This document shows, one piece after another, positions 23,951-32,894 of a DNA stretch of 43,324 nt (position 1 is its first letter; each line of letters begins with the position of its first letter). Both the position numbers and the translations under genes were made by a program. The stretch covers positions 1 to 43,324 of the forward strand of contig JAVBRA010000024.1 in assembly GCA_031548435.1 (NCBI GenBank), given 5' to 3'. This DNA comes from JAVBRA01 sp031548435 (GTDB lineage Bacteria; Bacteroidota; Bacteroidia; Bacteroidales; Rikenellaceae). The notes below the pieces were generated by a model that worked only from the letters and a program-made list of their open reading frames with translations, was not told the origin of the DNA and did no database searches.

Positions 23951-25951
23951 TTACAGCGAAACCGTCAGCCCGCCAATCACCCAGAGCCCCGGCTGGACAA
24001 TGCCGCCGAAGTCGAAATAATCGGCCCCGAACAGATTGGCGGCATCGACATACAGGCCCCACCCGCTCCGGGCCCACGACAACTTGGCGTCGACCAGCAG
24101 ATAGGGATCGAAAGGCGCTTTCACCCCCGGCCGGATCTCATAACCGCCGTTGCGGTTGTACCAGGTGGCCGTAGCAGTAAAAGAGAGAGCGCGGGAAAGA
24201 TTCAGCGCCGCAACGGCCGACAGCTTGTCGCGCATATAGTCGAGCGCGTATTTCGACAGATAAACCCCGCTGTTCTTGTCCGACACGATGTGCGAGTAGC
24301 CCAGCGACACCGTTTTAACAAACCCGCCAGGCGAGTAGGCGACATTGCCTTCCAGGCCGTAAGTGTCGAGGGTGGTGGCCTGCGAGGCTTCCCACTTTTG
24401 CGCCTCCGCGCCGGGCTTGATCCAGTCGATGATATGCCGCCCCTGGCGGTAGTAGCCGAGCGCCGAGGCGGCGAAACGCCCCGGATTATACCGCAGCGCG
24501 GCCTGCATCGTGAACGCCTTTTCCGGAACCAGATCCGCATTGCCGATGTGGGTGGGCGTATTATAATAGAGGTCGGTAAACGTCGGCAGGCGCATCGATT
24601 CCATCGCACAGGCTTCCACTGTCAGGCGGTTTGCCAGCGGATGTTCGCCGCTCAGGCTCCAGATGGCGGTGGCGCCGTAAGGAGTGTTGCTGAGGGTGAC
24701 GTTCCCTCCCACTTTCCCCCGGCCTGCGAACACCACCTGCCGCAGCCACACGTCGACCATCCGGCGATTTTTGCCGTGGGTATAGTCAATCCCCTGCACG
24801 CGCGATTTCACGGGGCTGTCGAGCGGCTCGCCCAACACCGTGCTGAGGATGCGGTCGCCGGAGCAGTTGGCGCCCACCGAGGTTTTCCCCCGGTTATAAC
24901 GGTAATCGGCCCACACCTCCACGCCGGCGTGGTCGAGGTTGTGGTAGTTGGGGCCTGCGTAGGTCGCAGGCGCCCCGCGGCCGTCGCGGAACAACTCGTA
25001 ACGGTCGTAATTTTTCATATAGCTGGCCGTGGCGTTGAGCGTGAAGCTGCCCATCTCTTTTCCCCACCGCAACGACGAGAGCGCCGTGGCAGTCGCCTCG
25101 AATTGGTCGGGATAGGCCGGAGAGTAGAACCCGTTGGCCCCGAATGCCTTGTCCTGATATCCGGCCTGAAAGTCGAACACTCCGGCGTGCGGCGAATGGT
25201 ACGATGCCCGGAAATAACCGTTCCAGGTCTCGAAATCGGTATTGGCGATGTAGCCGTCGCTGCGGCGCAGGGAGAAAGCCCCCATGGCGCGGAAGCGCTT
25301 CTTGTCGGACGTATTGGCCGAAAGGTGCGAATAGAAGTAGCCGTAAGCGCCCGCAGCCGCCGTAGCTCGGAATTGTTTCCTGGCCGGTTGCCGGGGGATG
25401 AGGTTGACCGCCCCGGCCAGCGCTCCCGGCAGGGCGATCCCGGTCAGCAGGTCGATGCCGCCCAGCGCCTCCATGTCGATGGGGAGGCTGTGGCTCTGAT
25501 GGCCGGTGCGGGCGTTGGAGAAATCGACGCCGTCCAACAGCACCATGGTCTGGTCGTACGATCCGCCGCGGATCGAGAGGTCGGACTGCACTCCTTTGGC
25601 CCCCCGCTCCCTCACGTCGATCGAGGGCCGGGTGCGCAACACCCCCTCGACGCTCTGTTGCGGCAGGTCGGGGCCGCTTTCGTAGTCGTAGATGCGCTCG
25701 GGCATGATCACTCCCCGCACCAGGTCGGTTCGCTTACCCACCACCGTCAGCGAGTCGAGCCGGACGACACGGTGGATTTTTGTCGTGTCCTGCGCGTAAA
25801 GGGTCTCGGCGCTCATCGACAAAATCGACATCCCCACGGCCAAAACGCCGATTTTCACCTCCCGGCCCAGGGATGCGAATATCCCGTAGCCCTTGCGCGA
25901 CCAACGCCGGAAACAACCCGGCCGTCTTGTTGCTTTGCTTTGTTTTTTCAT
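23951..25951 (-). CDS. TonB-dependent receptor, BtuB-like size (666 aa)
   Basis: It is an outer-membrane gated channel energised by TonB. After the signal region the N-terminus reads VRLDSLTVVGKR (TonB-box/plug start), then the plug with QSVEGVLRTRPSIDVRERG, DLSIRGGSYDQTMVLLDGV and GALAGAVNLIPR, and a 22-strand barrel ending GGLTVSL. An unusual 30-residue basic extension (RRPGCFRRWSRKGYGIFASL) precedes the hydrophobic export segment, a pattern I recall in other Bacteroidales receptors. 666 residues and no SusD gene nearby argue for a cofactor or metal substrate rather than glycan; no cobalamin-riboswitch motif is evident upstream. It is divergent from the M60 lipoprotein gene. Confidence 0.92.
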   Translation of the reverse strand: MKKQSKATRRPGCFRRWSRKGYGIFASLGREVKIGVLAVGMSILSMSAETLYAQDTTKIHRVVRLDSLTVVGKRTDLVRGVIMPERIYDYESGPDLPQQSVEGVLRTRPSIDVRERGAKGVQSDLSIRGGSYDQTMVLLDGVDFSNARTGHQSHSLPIDMEALGGIDLLTGIALPGALAGAVNLIPRQPARKQFRATAAAGAYGYFYSHLSANTSDKKRFRAMGAFSLRRSDGYIANTDFETWNGYFRASYHSPHAGVFDFQAGYQDKAFGANGFYSPAYPDQFEATATALSSLRWGKEMGSFTLNATASYMKNYDRYELFRDGRGAPATYAGPNYHNLDHAGVEVWADYRYNRGKTSVGANCSGDRILSTVLGEPLDSPVKSRVQGIDYTHGKNRRMVDVWLRQVVFAGRGKVGGNVTLSNTPYGATAIWSLSGEHPLANRLTVEACAMESMRLPTFTDLYYNTPTHIGNADLVPEKAFTMQAALRYNPGRFAASALGYYRQGRHIIDWIKPGAEAQKWEASQATTLDTYGLEGNVAYSPGGFVKTVSLGYSHIVSDKNSGVYLSKYALDYMRDKLSAVAALNLSRALSFTATATWYNRNGGYEIRPGVKAPFDPYLLVDAKLSWARSGWGLYVDAANLFGADYFDFGGIVQPGLWVIGGLTVSL

Positions 25952-26021
25952 GACGAAAAAAGTAATTAAATGAATAATAATGGATATCCGTCCTGCGTTT
26001 TAAGTATGCGGACAGAAAGGC

Positions 26022-26029
26022 CAAAAATA
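26022..26029 (-). promoter_or_regulatory. -7 element of the TonB receptor gene
   Basis: Reads TATTTTTG on the minus strand, a perfect match, 71 bp before the receptor ATG. No minus-strand TTTG at the expected spacing. Confidence 0.6.
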
Positions 26030-26050
26030 TCAATAAAACAGACGGAGAAG

Positions 26051-26080
26051 TTGGAATGAAGAGATTTTTTGGTATTTTTG
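26051..26080 (+). promoter_or_regulatory. promoter of the M60 lipoprotein gene
   Basis: TTG 26051-26053 and perfect TATTTTTG 26073-26080 are 19 bp apart. It is back-to-back with the receptor -7 box, so one regulator could act on both genes. Confidence 0.8.
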
Positions 26081-26157
26081 TATATTCCGATCGTTTGTGG
26101 TAAACGCTCGAAAATACGGGTAAAAAACTGACACTTATTAATTTAAATAACCTGAAG

Positions 26158-28350
26158 ATGAAGAAAATCGTATCCATGCTTATGATCGCCGCCACGGCAG
26201 TGCTTGCCTCGTGCGGTGGCAAGAACGGCGGGGGCGAAACCAAAGCCGTCGAGTTGAGCCTCTACTCGCTGACGTTCGAGAACATGAACAACACGGAGAA
26301 GGAAATTTCCGTGATCGGCCCCGATCCGTCGACGTGGAGCGCCGTGGTTGACGAAGCAGCCAGATCGTGGTGCACCCTCAAAACCGAGATGAAGAAAAAC
26401 GTTGGCAAGATCATGAAAGTCAGCGTAAGCAACAACACCACCGTCGACGACCGCACGGCGACCATCACCGTAACCTCGGGCGGCGCAACCGGAACCATCA
26501 CCGTGAAGCAATTGGGTGCATCGGGCGCCATCGTCATCGGTAAAACCAAGGTGGAAATGCCTTCGAAAGCCTCGAAGCTCAGCATCTCGGTCGGTTGCGA
26601 AGACGAATATACCGTGGACATTCCCACCGGCAACCCGTGGATCACGATCGACCAGGGGGCTTCGACCGAAACCATGGTGGTGTTCAACCTGGCCGAAAAC
26701 CCGAACAAGGCCAAACGTCCGGTGAAGGTCACATTCAGCCGCGTATCCGGCGGCGGAGTCGAACTGAACATCTCGCAAAGAGGCCAGCTGTACGTTGCTC
26801 CGGACATCGCTACGTTCCCCGACAAAATCCAATCCGGCAGCGCATTGGAGACCGAACTGCTGTCGATCTTTACCGACAATATGTACTGCGCACTGAAGCC
26901 GGGCGTCACCTCGGATCAGATCGACGCCATGTCGAACGACTTCTTCCGCAACGTGGCCGCCGACCTGTTCACCGGTGTTTACGAAACCTCGTTCCGCGTG
27001 GGTGAATTCAAAGCCTACCCCAACCCCGACACCGAAGCCAACACCCTCAGAACCATGAGGCACAACAAACTCGACCACCCCACCGGGATCGTTTTCCCGA
27101 AGCCGGGAGTGTATATCGTGTTTGTTTCGCAAATCAACGACAGTCACGACGTGAAACTGGTGATGTGCGACTACCCCAATCTGAAATACGACGGCACCTC
27201 GTACGCCCTGAAAGCAGGATTGAATAAAATCACCGTAACCGACGGATTCGGCCTGGGATACATCCAGAACCGCGGCACCAGCTACGATCCGGTGAAGATC
27301 AACTTCATGACCGGCGAGGTGAACGGTTACTTCGACCCCACCAAGCACTCGATGGAAGATTACCAGAATGCGCTGACCAACGCCACATGGGCCGTATTCG
27401 ACCTGGTGGGCAAGAAATCGATCATCACCTTTACCACGGAAGGCTTCCGCCAATACACCCCCGCCAACCTCTCCAACGGGAACAATCCCGTCCGGTTGCT
27501 GGAAGTGGCCGACTCGGTGGTTATGCTTGAAGAGCAGCTGTCCGGCATCACCCATTACAGGGGCGGCGGACGCAAAAACAAGCACCTGTACAGGGCAGGC
27601 TACGGGAAAGACGTATATATGAACGCCTCGAACTACCGCACCGAATACGGGACAGGCACGGCGGGAACCCTGTGCCGCGTGTCGAGCTGGAGATTCGGTG
27701 TCGACACCGGATCGGGCGACGATGCGTGTTGGGGCCCGGCACACGAGGTAGGCCACACCAACCAGCTCCGCGACGGTTTCAACTGGACCGGCATGGGCGA
27801 AGTTTCGAACAACCTCTTCTCGCTGTACGTGCAGTGGACGTTCCGCAAAACCAATCCGAAGGCCGCCAAGGTAACCCGCATGCAGTTGACCAACTCGTAC
27901 ACGAAAGGGATTGCCAATTTTGCCAACAACACCCCGCATGCCAAACTTGTGGGCAGCGATCCTACTAAGCCCGACGTATTCGTGAAACTGGTTCCGTTCT
28001 GGCAGTTGTACCTCTACTTTATGGAAACAGGACGCATGGGCGGTCTGGACGGTTTTTACCCGCAGGTATTCGAAGCCATCCGACAGGCCGAGAATCCCTC
28101 GACTCCCGGAGCCTGCCAGTTGCAGTTCGTAAAGGTTTGCTGCGATGTGGCACAACTCGACCTGACCGACTTCTTCACCAAATGGGGCTTCCTCAGGCCC
28201 ATCGACGAAGAAATCGGCGACTACTCGACGAAAGTTGTGAAGGTCACCCAGGCCGAGATCGACGCGATTGTCAGCTACGCCTCCAGGTATCCGGCCCCGG
28301 CGCACGACATCACCACGATCACCGACCTGAACTGGGAAGACTTCAGATAA
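26158..28350 (+). CDS. BACON-domain M60-like metallopeptidase lipoprotein (730 aa)
   Basis: A lipoprotein signal (MKKIVSMLMIAATAVLASCG, lipobox L-A-S-C) anchors it in the envelope. Residues about 35-125 and 125-210 look like two BACON/Ig-like domains (TWSAVVDEAARSWC; KVSVSNNTTVDDRTATITV). The C-terminal half is a peptidase M60/enhancin-like zinc protease with HEVGH (H529, E530, H533) and a downstream GMGEVSNN (E548) fitting the HExxH-x(8,24)-E pattern. M60 enzymes of gut bacteria cleave mucin-type O-glycoproteins, and BACON domains are thought to bind mucin or glycans; the exact substrate is an inference. It is monocistronic, closed by a strong terminator. Confidence 0.93.
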   Translation: MKKIVSMLMIAATAVLASCGGKNGGGETKAVELSLYSLTFENMNNTEKEISVIGPDPSTWSAVVDEAARSWCTLKTEMKKNVGKIMKVSVSNNTTVDDRTATITVTSGGATGTITVKQLGASGAIVIGKTKVEMPSKASKLSISVGCEDEYTVDIPTGNPWITIDQGASTETMVVFNLAENPNKAKRPVKVTFSRVSGGGVELNISQRGQLYVAPDIATFPDKIQSGSALETELLSIFTDNMYCALKPGVTSDQIDAMSNDFFRNVAADLFTGVYETSFRVGEFKAYPNPDTEANTLRTMRHNKLDHPTGIVFPKPGVYIVFVSQINDSHDVKLVMCDYPNLKYDGTSYALKAGLNKITVTDGFGLGYIQNRGTSYDPVKINFMTGEVNGYFDPTKHSMEDYQNALTNATWAVFDLVGKKSIITFTTEGFRQYTPANLSNGNNPVRLLEVADSVVMLEEQLSGITHYRGGGRKNKHLYRAGYGKDVYMNASNYRTEYGTGTAGTLCRVSSWRFGVDTGSGDDACWGPAHEVGHTNQLRDGFNWTGMGEVSNNLFSLYVQWTFRKTNPKAAKVTRMQLTNSYTKGIANFANNTPHAKLVGSDPTKPDVFVKLVPFWQLYLYFMETGRMGGLDGFYPQVFEAIRQAENPSTPGACQLQFVKVCCDVAQLDLTDFFTKWGFLRPIDEEIGDYSTKVVKVTQAEIDAIVSYASRYPAPAHDITTITDLNWEDFR

Positions 28351-28370
28351 CGGGCAATCCGGACACAAAA

Positions 28371-28403
28371 AAACAGGGCGCAGAATCTGCGCCCTGTTTT
28401 TTT
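28371..28403 (+). terminator. terminator of the M60 gene
   Basis: ACAGGGCGCAGA (28373-28384) pairs with TCTGCGCCCTGT (28386-28397) across one base, flanked by A- and T-tracts (T28397-28403). Stable and possibly bidirectional. Confidence 0.9.
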
Positions 28404-28426
28404 ATGGGAACATCGGTTGTCTTTAT

Positions 28427-28434
28427 TACTTTTG
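28427..28434 (+). promoter_or_regulatory. -7 element of the TrmH-family gene
   Basis: TACTTTTG, a perfect match 19 bp before ATG 28454, so the transcript would be nearly leaderless (start near 28441). Confidence 0.65.
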
Positions 28435-28453
28435 CACAGGTAACCCGACAGAC

Positions 28454-29206
28454 ATGCTGACCAAAAACGACATCGCTTTCATCAAATCGCTCTCATCGCG
28501 TCAGGAGCGTTACGCTTCGGGATTGTTTGTGGCCGAGGGAGCCAAGCTGGTCGAAGACCTGCATGCCTCGGGAATGCAGATGGAGCGAACGTACCACACT
28601 TCGCGCTACCTCGGGCCCGTAACCGGAATGGAGATTCCGGAACGCGAAATGGAGCGGATAAGCCACCTCAAAACCCACTCGCCGGTACTGGCCCTGGTGA
28701 GGATACCGGATACGTCCCCGGCGCCGGTCGCCCTGACGGACGGTCTGGTGCTGGCGCTCGACGCCATTCAGGATCCGGGAAACATGGGCACAATCGTGAG
28801 GCTATGCGACTGGTTCGGAATCCGGCGCATCTACTGCTCGCCCGAGACGGTCGACTGCTACAATCCGAAAGTGATCCAGGCCACCATGGGCGCCATTGCC
28901 CGGGTCAGGGTGGTATACGGCCCGCTCGAACCGACGCTGAAGGAAGCTGCAGAAAAAGGGATCGGGATCTTCGGCACCTACCTCGACGGCGAGAACATCT
29001 ACGACGCCGACCTTCCCGCCTCAGGCATCGTGGTGATGGGCAACGAGGGCGGCGGCATCTCGTCCTCCGTCGGCGACATCGTCACCCGCCGGCTCCACAT
29101 CCCGCCCTACCCTGCCGGAGCGCCGTCGTCCGAATCGCTGAACGTGGGCATCGCCACAGCCATCGTCTGCTCGGAATTCCGACGGAGGAGGCACCGCCTC
29201 TTTTAA
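28454..29206 (+). CDS. TrmH/SpoU-family RNA 2'-O-methyltransferase (250 aa)
   Basis: It transfers methyl from S-adenosylmethionine to a ribose 2'-OH in rRNA or tRNA. The N-terminal substrate-binding region (RYASGLFVAEGAKLVEDL) precedes the SPOUT trefoil-knot domain with its three motifs: LDAIQDPGNMGTIVRLCDWF (motif 1, residues near 100), VVMGNEGGGISSSV (motif 2) and IPPYPAGAPSSESLNVGIAT (motif 3). The general length and SpoU_sub_bind-like N-terminus suggest an rRNA enzyme of the RlmB/TsnR type; the target nucleotide cannot be assigned. No terminator separates it from the small membrane protein gene 124 bp downstream. Confidence 0.95.
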   Translation: MLTKNDIAFIKSLSSRQERYASGLFVAEGAKLVEDLHASGMQMERTYHTSRYLGPVTGMEIPEREMERISHLKTHSPVLALVRIPDTSPAPVALTDGLVLALDAIQDPGNMGTIVRLCDWFGIRRIYCSPETVDCYNPKVIQATMGAIARVRVVYGPLEPTLKEAAEKGIGIFGTYLDGENIYDADLPASGIVVMGNEGGGISSSVGDIVTRRLHIPPYPAGAPSSESLNVGIATAIVCSEFRRRRHRLF

Positions 29207-29330
29207 TTTCACGCCGGAATGCAGCGAGGCTTCCTGCCTTGCGAAAGAGTATAGCACCTCTTGACCGCAGAAGAGAAATCAGACATAATATCCAATAAGC
29301 GACATGTTGCAATAACCCAACCGTCCTGAA

Positions 29331-29729
29331 ATGAATGTACGAATAAAGTTCAGCGCCATATGGATGGCGTGGTTGCTAATTATAACAGCTTTGGTCTACG
29401 GCGAGAATGCCGCCAACAGGAAAACATGGCCCTTTTCGGCCTACCTGATCTATGCCGTTGCGATTTCGGCGATCTGGGCGGTGATGATCTACGCCCAGCG
29501 ATCGTTCAAGCCGCGGGTAGAATCCCGCACACGGCGGGGCAATGCAGCCCTCCGGCTGAGCCTGGCCTGGATTGCGGGGATGGCCCTGTTATTTTTGATC
29601 AACACAAAAGGGGAGTTCGACAAAGATCTTATAACGGCACAGCTGTTCGAGTCGGCAAATGTAAGCTCCTTCTTGATCGGAAGCTGGTGCCTGTCGGGAA
29701 TATATAACCGGATGAGGCAGAATCCCTGA
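29331..29729 (+). CDS. four-TM membrane protein of unknown function (132 aa)
   Basis: Hydrophobic segments occur at about residues 7-23 (FSAIWMAWLLIITALVY), 36-54 (FSAYLIYAVAISAIWAVMI), 76-91 (LSLAWIAGMALLFLI) and 112-126 (SFLIGSWCLSGIY). A charged loop, RSFKPRVESRTRRGN, separates helices 2 and 3. No family is recognised. The 124-bp spacer upstream contains no obvious promoter, so it may be read through from the methyltransferase gene. It ends near the shared hairpin that serves rimM from the other side. Confidence 0.7.
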   Translation: MNVRIKFSAIWMAWLLIITALVYGENAANRKTWPFSAYLIYAVAISAIWAVMIYAQRSFKPRVESRTRRGNAALRLSLAWIAGMALLFLINTKGEFDKDLITAQLFESANVSSFLIGSWCLSGIYNRMRQNP

Positions 29730-29780
29730 AGCATCTTTGCGTCGGAATGTGCGGGAGCGCAACCCGCCATCAGCCTCCCG

Positions 29781-29815
29781 AAAAACAACTGCCGGACTTT
29801 GCAAGTCCGGCAGTT
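29781..29815 (-). terminator. terminator of rpsP-rimM
   Basis: AACTGCCGGACTT (29787-29799) pairs with AAGTCCGGCAGTT (29803-29815), loop TGC; on the minus strand a T5 tract follows. The stem begins in the rimM stop codon. Confidence 0.85.
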
Positions 29816-30324
29816 TACATATCCCAGATACCATCGGGCAGGGCCATCTCGATGATTTTTTTCCGGTGACGCACGTTGACGATCAGATCGTCAGCCCGGG
29901 GAATAAGGACGGTATCGCTACCGACGCCGACCTCGAACAGCGGGTTCATCTCACTCTCCACCAGCCCGGTTATCACCCCCTCTTTCGAACTGTTCACATC
30001 TTTGAGCGTGTAACCGACCCACCTGCTCTCCTGCTCCCGGCCATCGGCCTCCTCCGCAGGGAGGAAAAACGGCAGCCCCACCAGCATCGCGGCACGCGCC
30101 TCGCTCTCGAAATCGTCGAACACAGCAACCGCTTTTCCGGGCCCTTTCCGTTCCAGCGACCGGAAAAAAAGAGGAACCGGCAACGCATCGATCGACACGT
30201 ACACCGGTTCCTTTTTCATATCGAAGTCGGCAGGGAAGCCGTCGTAGAGCGAGATCATCACCTCGCCCGCCTGACCGTAGCATTTATTGATACGGCCCAC
30301 CGGCCCGCTCCCCCCGTGCTCCAT
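29815..30324 (-). CDS. rimM: ribosome maturation factor RimM (169 aa)
   Basis: RimM binds the 30S subunit and helps mature the 3' head domain of 16S rRNA, contacting S19. The protein has the two-beta-barrel plan: an N-terminal PVGRINKCYGQAGEVMISLY segment and a PRC-like C-terminal barrel with VGYTLKDVNSSKEGVITGLVE and PLFEVGVGSDTVLIP. The length is normal. It lies 17 bp downstream of rpsP, the conserved rpsP-rimM order, and uses the promoter of rpsP. Confidence 0.93.
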   Translation of the reverse strand: MEHGGSGPVGRINKCYGQAGEVMISLYDGFPADFDMKKEPVYVSIDALPVPLFFRSLERKGPGKAVAVFDDFESEARAAMLVGLPFFLPAEEADGREQESRWVGYTLKDVNSSKEGVITGLVESEMNPLFEVGVGSDTVLIPRADDLIVNVRHRKKIIEMALPDGIWDM

Positions 30325-30341
30325 ATCGCCGGATGCGGGGA

Positions 30342-30926
30342 TTATTCCGCAGCGGGAGTTTCTTCGGCGGCAACTTCCGGAGCCTCAGTGGCTTCTTCCG
30401 ACGCTTCCCCGGCGGCCTCTTCAGCAGCCTCTTCAGTTTCGTCGGCCTTGGCGGCGGCTTTTGCGGCAGCGGCTTTCTTTTCGGCTACGGCTTTGGCCTT
30501 GGCCTCTTTGATCTTCGCTTCTTCTTCCTGACGCGCTTTGGCCTTGGCAGCCTTGTCGCCCGAAAGTTTAGTGGCGGCGGCAACTACGCCGTCCTCTTTC
30601 TCTTTCAGCCACTTGGCGAAGCGTTCTTCGGCCACTTCCAGCGTGAAAGCGCCTTTTTTCACTCCTTCCAGCAGGTGCTTTTTCAACATCACCCCTTTGG
30701 CGGAAAGAATTGCACGACAGGTGTCGGTGGGTTGAGCCCCTTTTTGCAGCCAATCCAGCGCACTGTCGAAGTTGAGGTCGATGGTTGCGGGGTTGGTGTT
30801 GGGGTTGTAGGTTCCCACTTTCTCGATGAAGCGGCCATCGCGTGGCGCGCGGCTGTCGGCAGCTACGATATGGTAGAAGGCGTATCCTTTCTTACCATGG
30901 CGTGCCAATCTGATTTTTACTGGCAT
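30342..30926 (-). CDS. rpsP: 30S ribosomal protein bS16 with long acidic/alanine tail (194 aa)
   Basis: The N-terminal 80-90 residues are canonical bS16 (MPVKIRLARHGKKGYAFYHI, then GRFIEKVGTYNP and the CRAILSAKG region). The remaining ~100 residues are a low-complexity K/A/E extension (KAKARQEEEAKIKEAKAK followed by EEAAEEAAGEASEEATE). Such tails are common in Bacteroidota S16 and probably disordered; their function is unknown. It is the first gene of the rpsP-rimM unit, on the minus strand and divergent from rho. Confidence 0.97.
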   Translation of the reverse strand: MPVKIRLARHGKKGYAFYHIVAADSRAPRDGRFIEKVGTYNPNTNPATIDLNFDSALDWLQKGAQPTDTCRAILSAKGVMLKKHLLEGVKKGAFTLEVAEERFAKWLKEKEDGVVAAATKLSGDKAAKAKARQEEEAKIKEAKAKAVAEKKAAAAKAAAKADETEEAAEEAAGEASEEATEAPEVAAEETPAAE

Positions 30927-30977
30927 TACGTTTTCTGTTTTTAATTAAACAATCCTCTTATTCCCGATAAGAGAGTG

Positions 30978-30985
30978 CAAATATA
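30978..30985 (-). promoter_or_regulatory. -7 element of rpsP-rimM
   Basis: Minus-strand TATATTTG, perfect, 52 bp before the rpsP ATG. Confidence 0.75.
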
Positions 30986-31038
30986 TCCATTTTTTAAGAA
31001 AAAAGCTACTCCGGAGCGACGGAGCGTAAAAAAATCCT

Positions 31039-31046
31039 TATATTTG
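31039..31046 (+). promoter_or_regulatory. -7 element of rho
   Basis: TATATTTG, perfect, with about 60 nt of leader before ATG 31114; divergent from the rpsP promoter 53 bp away. No clear -33 TTTG. Confidence 0.75.
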
Positions 31047-31113
31047 TGGCTCAAACCTGACTGAATGGAGCCGGTTCCGGCTTTTCCGAACAGAAAACAA
31101 TCCCATCATTTAA

Positions 31114-32748
31114 ATGAACGATTTCAAGATTCTTGAGAGCAAGCCCCTGGCTGAGCTCAAAGAAATAGCCGGTGCAATGGGCCTCGACCCCACAGGCAAA
31201 AAAAGCGTGCTGATCGCCGCAATCCTCAAAGCCTCGCAGGCGGGGGGCAACAACGACACTTCCGCGCCCGAGGGCGGCGAAGTCAAGGCGGGCCCGGGCC
31301 GTCCGCGGCGAAAAAGGATCGTCCAGCCGGCGGGAAGTTTTTCTCCCGCGCACGAAACGACCGGCACCGACGCCGAACAGGCGCCCGCCCCCAGGATCAA
31401 ACGGGCCTACACCCACAAGAACAAGGTGGTGGACGAAACCCTCATCAACATCGAACCCGAGCCGGAGCTTTTTCCCGACGAAACCGTCCCGGCGCCTGAA
31501 ACGACGGGCGATCCGGCCCCTGCCGCAGAACTTGCAGAGCTTCCGGCCGTCGAGCCGCCCGCTCCCCGGGAAGAATACAGGCACAAACAGAACGGCAACA
31601 AACGCCACCCGCGCGACTTCAACGACGAATTCACCGGCGTGGTGGCGGGCAACGGCGTGCTGGAGATCATGCAGGACGGCTACGGCTTCATGCGCAGCGC
31701 CGAGTACAACTACCTCAATTCGCCCGACGACATCTACGTCTCGCCGGCCCAGATCAAAAGCTACGGGCTGAAGAACGGCGACACCATTTCAGGCCTGATC
31801 CGCCCCCCGCGCGAGGGCGAGAAATACTTTCCGCTGATGAGGATCAACTCCATCAACGGACTGCTGCCCGAACAGGTGCGCGACCGGGTTCAGTTCGAAT
31901 ACCTGACACCGCTGTTCCCCGAGACCAAATTCACCCTCACGGGCAAGGGGCACAACAATCTGTCGACCCGCGTGGTAGACCTGTTCGCCCCCATCGGCAA
32001 GGGCCAGCGCGCGCTGATCGTGGCCCAACCCAAGACGGGGAAGACCGAGCTGCTGAAAGCCATCGCCAACGCCATTTCGGACAATCACCCCGAAGTGTAC
32101 ATGATTGTGCTGCTGATCGACGAACGCCCCGAAGAGGTGACCGACATGGCCCGCAGCGTAAGGGCCGAGGTGGTGGCATCGACCTTCGACGAGCAGGCCA
32201 CGCGTCACGTAAAGGTAGCCGAGATGGTGCTGGAAAAAGCCAAACGGATGGTCGAATGCGGACAGGACGTGGTTATCATGCTCGACTCCATCACCCGCCT
32301 GGCGCGTGCATATAATACGGTACAACCGGCTTCGGGCAAGGTGCTCTCGGGCGGGGTCGACGCCAACGCGCTCCACAAGCCCAAGCGGTTTTTCGGGGCG
32401 GCTCGCAACACCGAAGAGCGCGGCTCGCTGACCATCATCGCCACGGCGCTCATCGACACCGGCTCGAAAATGGACGAGGTGATCTTCGAAGAGTTCAAGG
32501 GCACAGGCAACATGGAGCTGCAACTCGACCGCAAGCTGTCGAACAAGCGCATCTACCCGGCCGTCGACATCACCGCGTCGAGCACCCGCCGCGAAGACCT
32601 GCTGCTGGAAAAGGAGATACTCCAGAAACTGTGGGTGCTGCGCCGCTACCTGACCGACATGAACTCGGTCGAAGCGATGGAAACGATCAAAAAGCAGCTG
32701 GAAATGACCCGCGACAACGAGGAGTTCCTGATCACCATGAACCGGTAA
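31114..32748 (+). CDS. rho: transcription termination factor Rho (544 aa)
   Basis: Rho is the hexameric RNA-dependent ATPase that ends transcription. The N-terminal helical Rho_N segment (FKILESKPLAELKEIAGAMG, residues 4-45) is followed by a ~120-residue P/A/E/K-rich insert (about 46-168) that is predicted disordered by eye. The RNA-binding OB fold begins near 170 (GVLEIMQDGYGFMRSAEYNY). The motor has Walker A QPKTGKT (K310), VIMLDSITRLARAYN as Walker B, and the Q/R-loop region GGVDANALHKPKRFFGAARN. A disordered insert at this place has been reported to drive condensate formation for Rho of Bacteroides thetaiotaomicron; the same behaviour here is an inference. It is monocistronic. Confidence 0.98.
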   Translation: MNDFKILESKPLAELKEIAGAMGLDPTGKKSVLIAAILKASQAGGNNDTSAPEGGEVKAGPGRPRRKRIVQPAGSFSPAHETTGTDAEQAPAPRIKRAYTHKNKVVDETLINIEPEPELFPDETVPAPETTGDPAPAAELAELPAVEPPAPREEYRHKQNGNKRHPRDFNDEFTGVVAGNGVLEIMQDGYGFMRSAEYNYLNSPDDIYVSPAQIKSYGLKNGDTISGLIRPPREGEKYFPLMRINSINGLLPEQVRDRVQFEYLTPLFPETKFTLTGKGHNNLSTRVVDLFAPIGKGQRALIVAQPKTGKTELLKAIANAISDNHPEVYMIVLLIDERPEEVTDMARSVRAEVVASTFDEQATRHVKVAEMVLEKAKRMVECGQDVVIMLDSITRLARAYNTVQPASGKVLSGGVDANALHKPKRFFGAARNTEERGSLTIIATALIDTGSKMDEVIFEEFKGTGNMELQLDRKLSNKRIYPAVDITASSTRREDLLLEKEILQKLWVLRRYLTDMNSVEAMETIKKQLEMTRDNEEFLITMNR

Positions 32749-32894
32749 CAGGCGATCTCAGTGCCCCCGGAAGCCTGTGGACGGAGAAGCGCAGCTGCCA
32801 AATGAGCCCGCGGTTCGCTTTATGAAAGCAGCGCATACGCTTCACTATGGAAAATTTCTTCACTGCGTTCGGGATGGAAGATTATCTTTTTTCG

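Noticed and set aside
25952..26157. Possible cobalamin riboswitch upstream of the BtuB-like receptor
   Set aside because: No B12-box-like motif or multi-stem core is visible in either orientation; only back-to-back promoters are supported.
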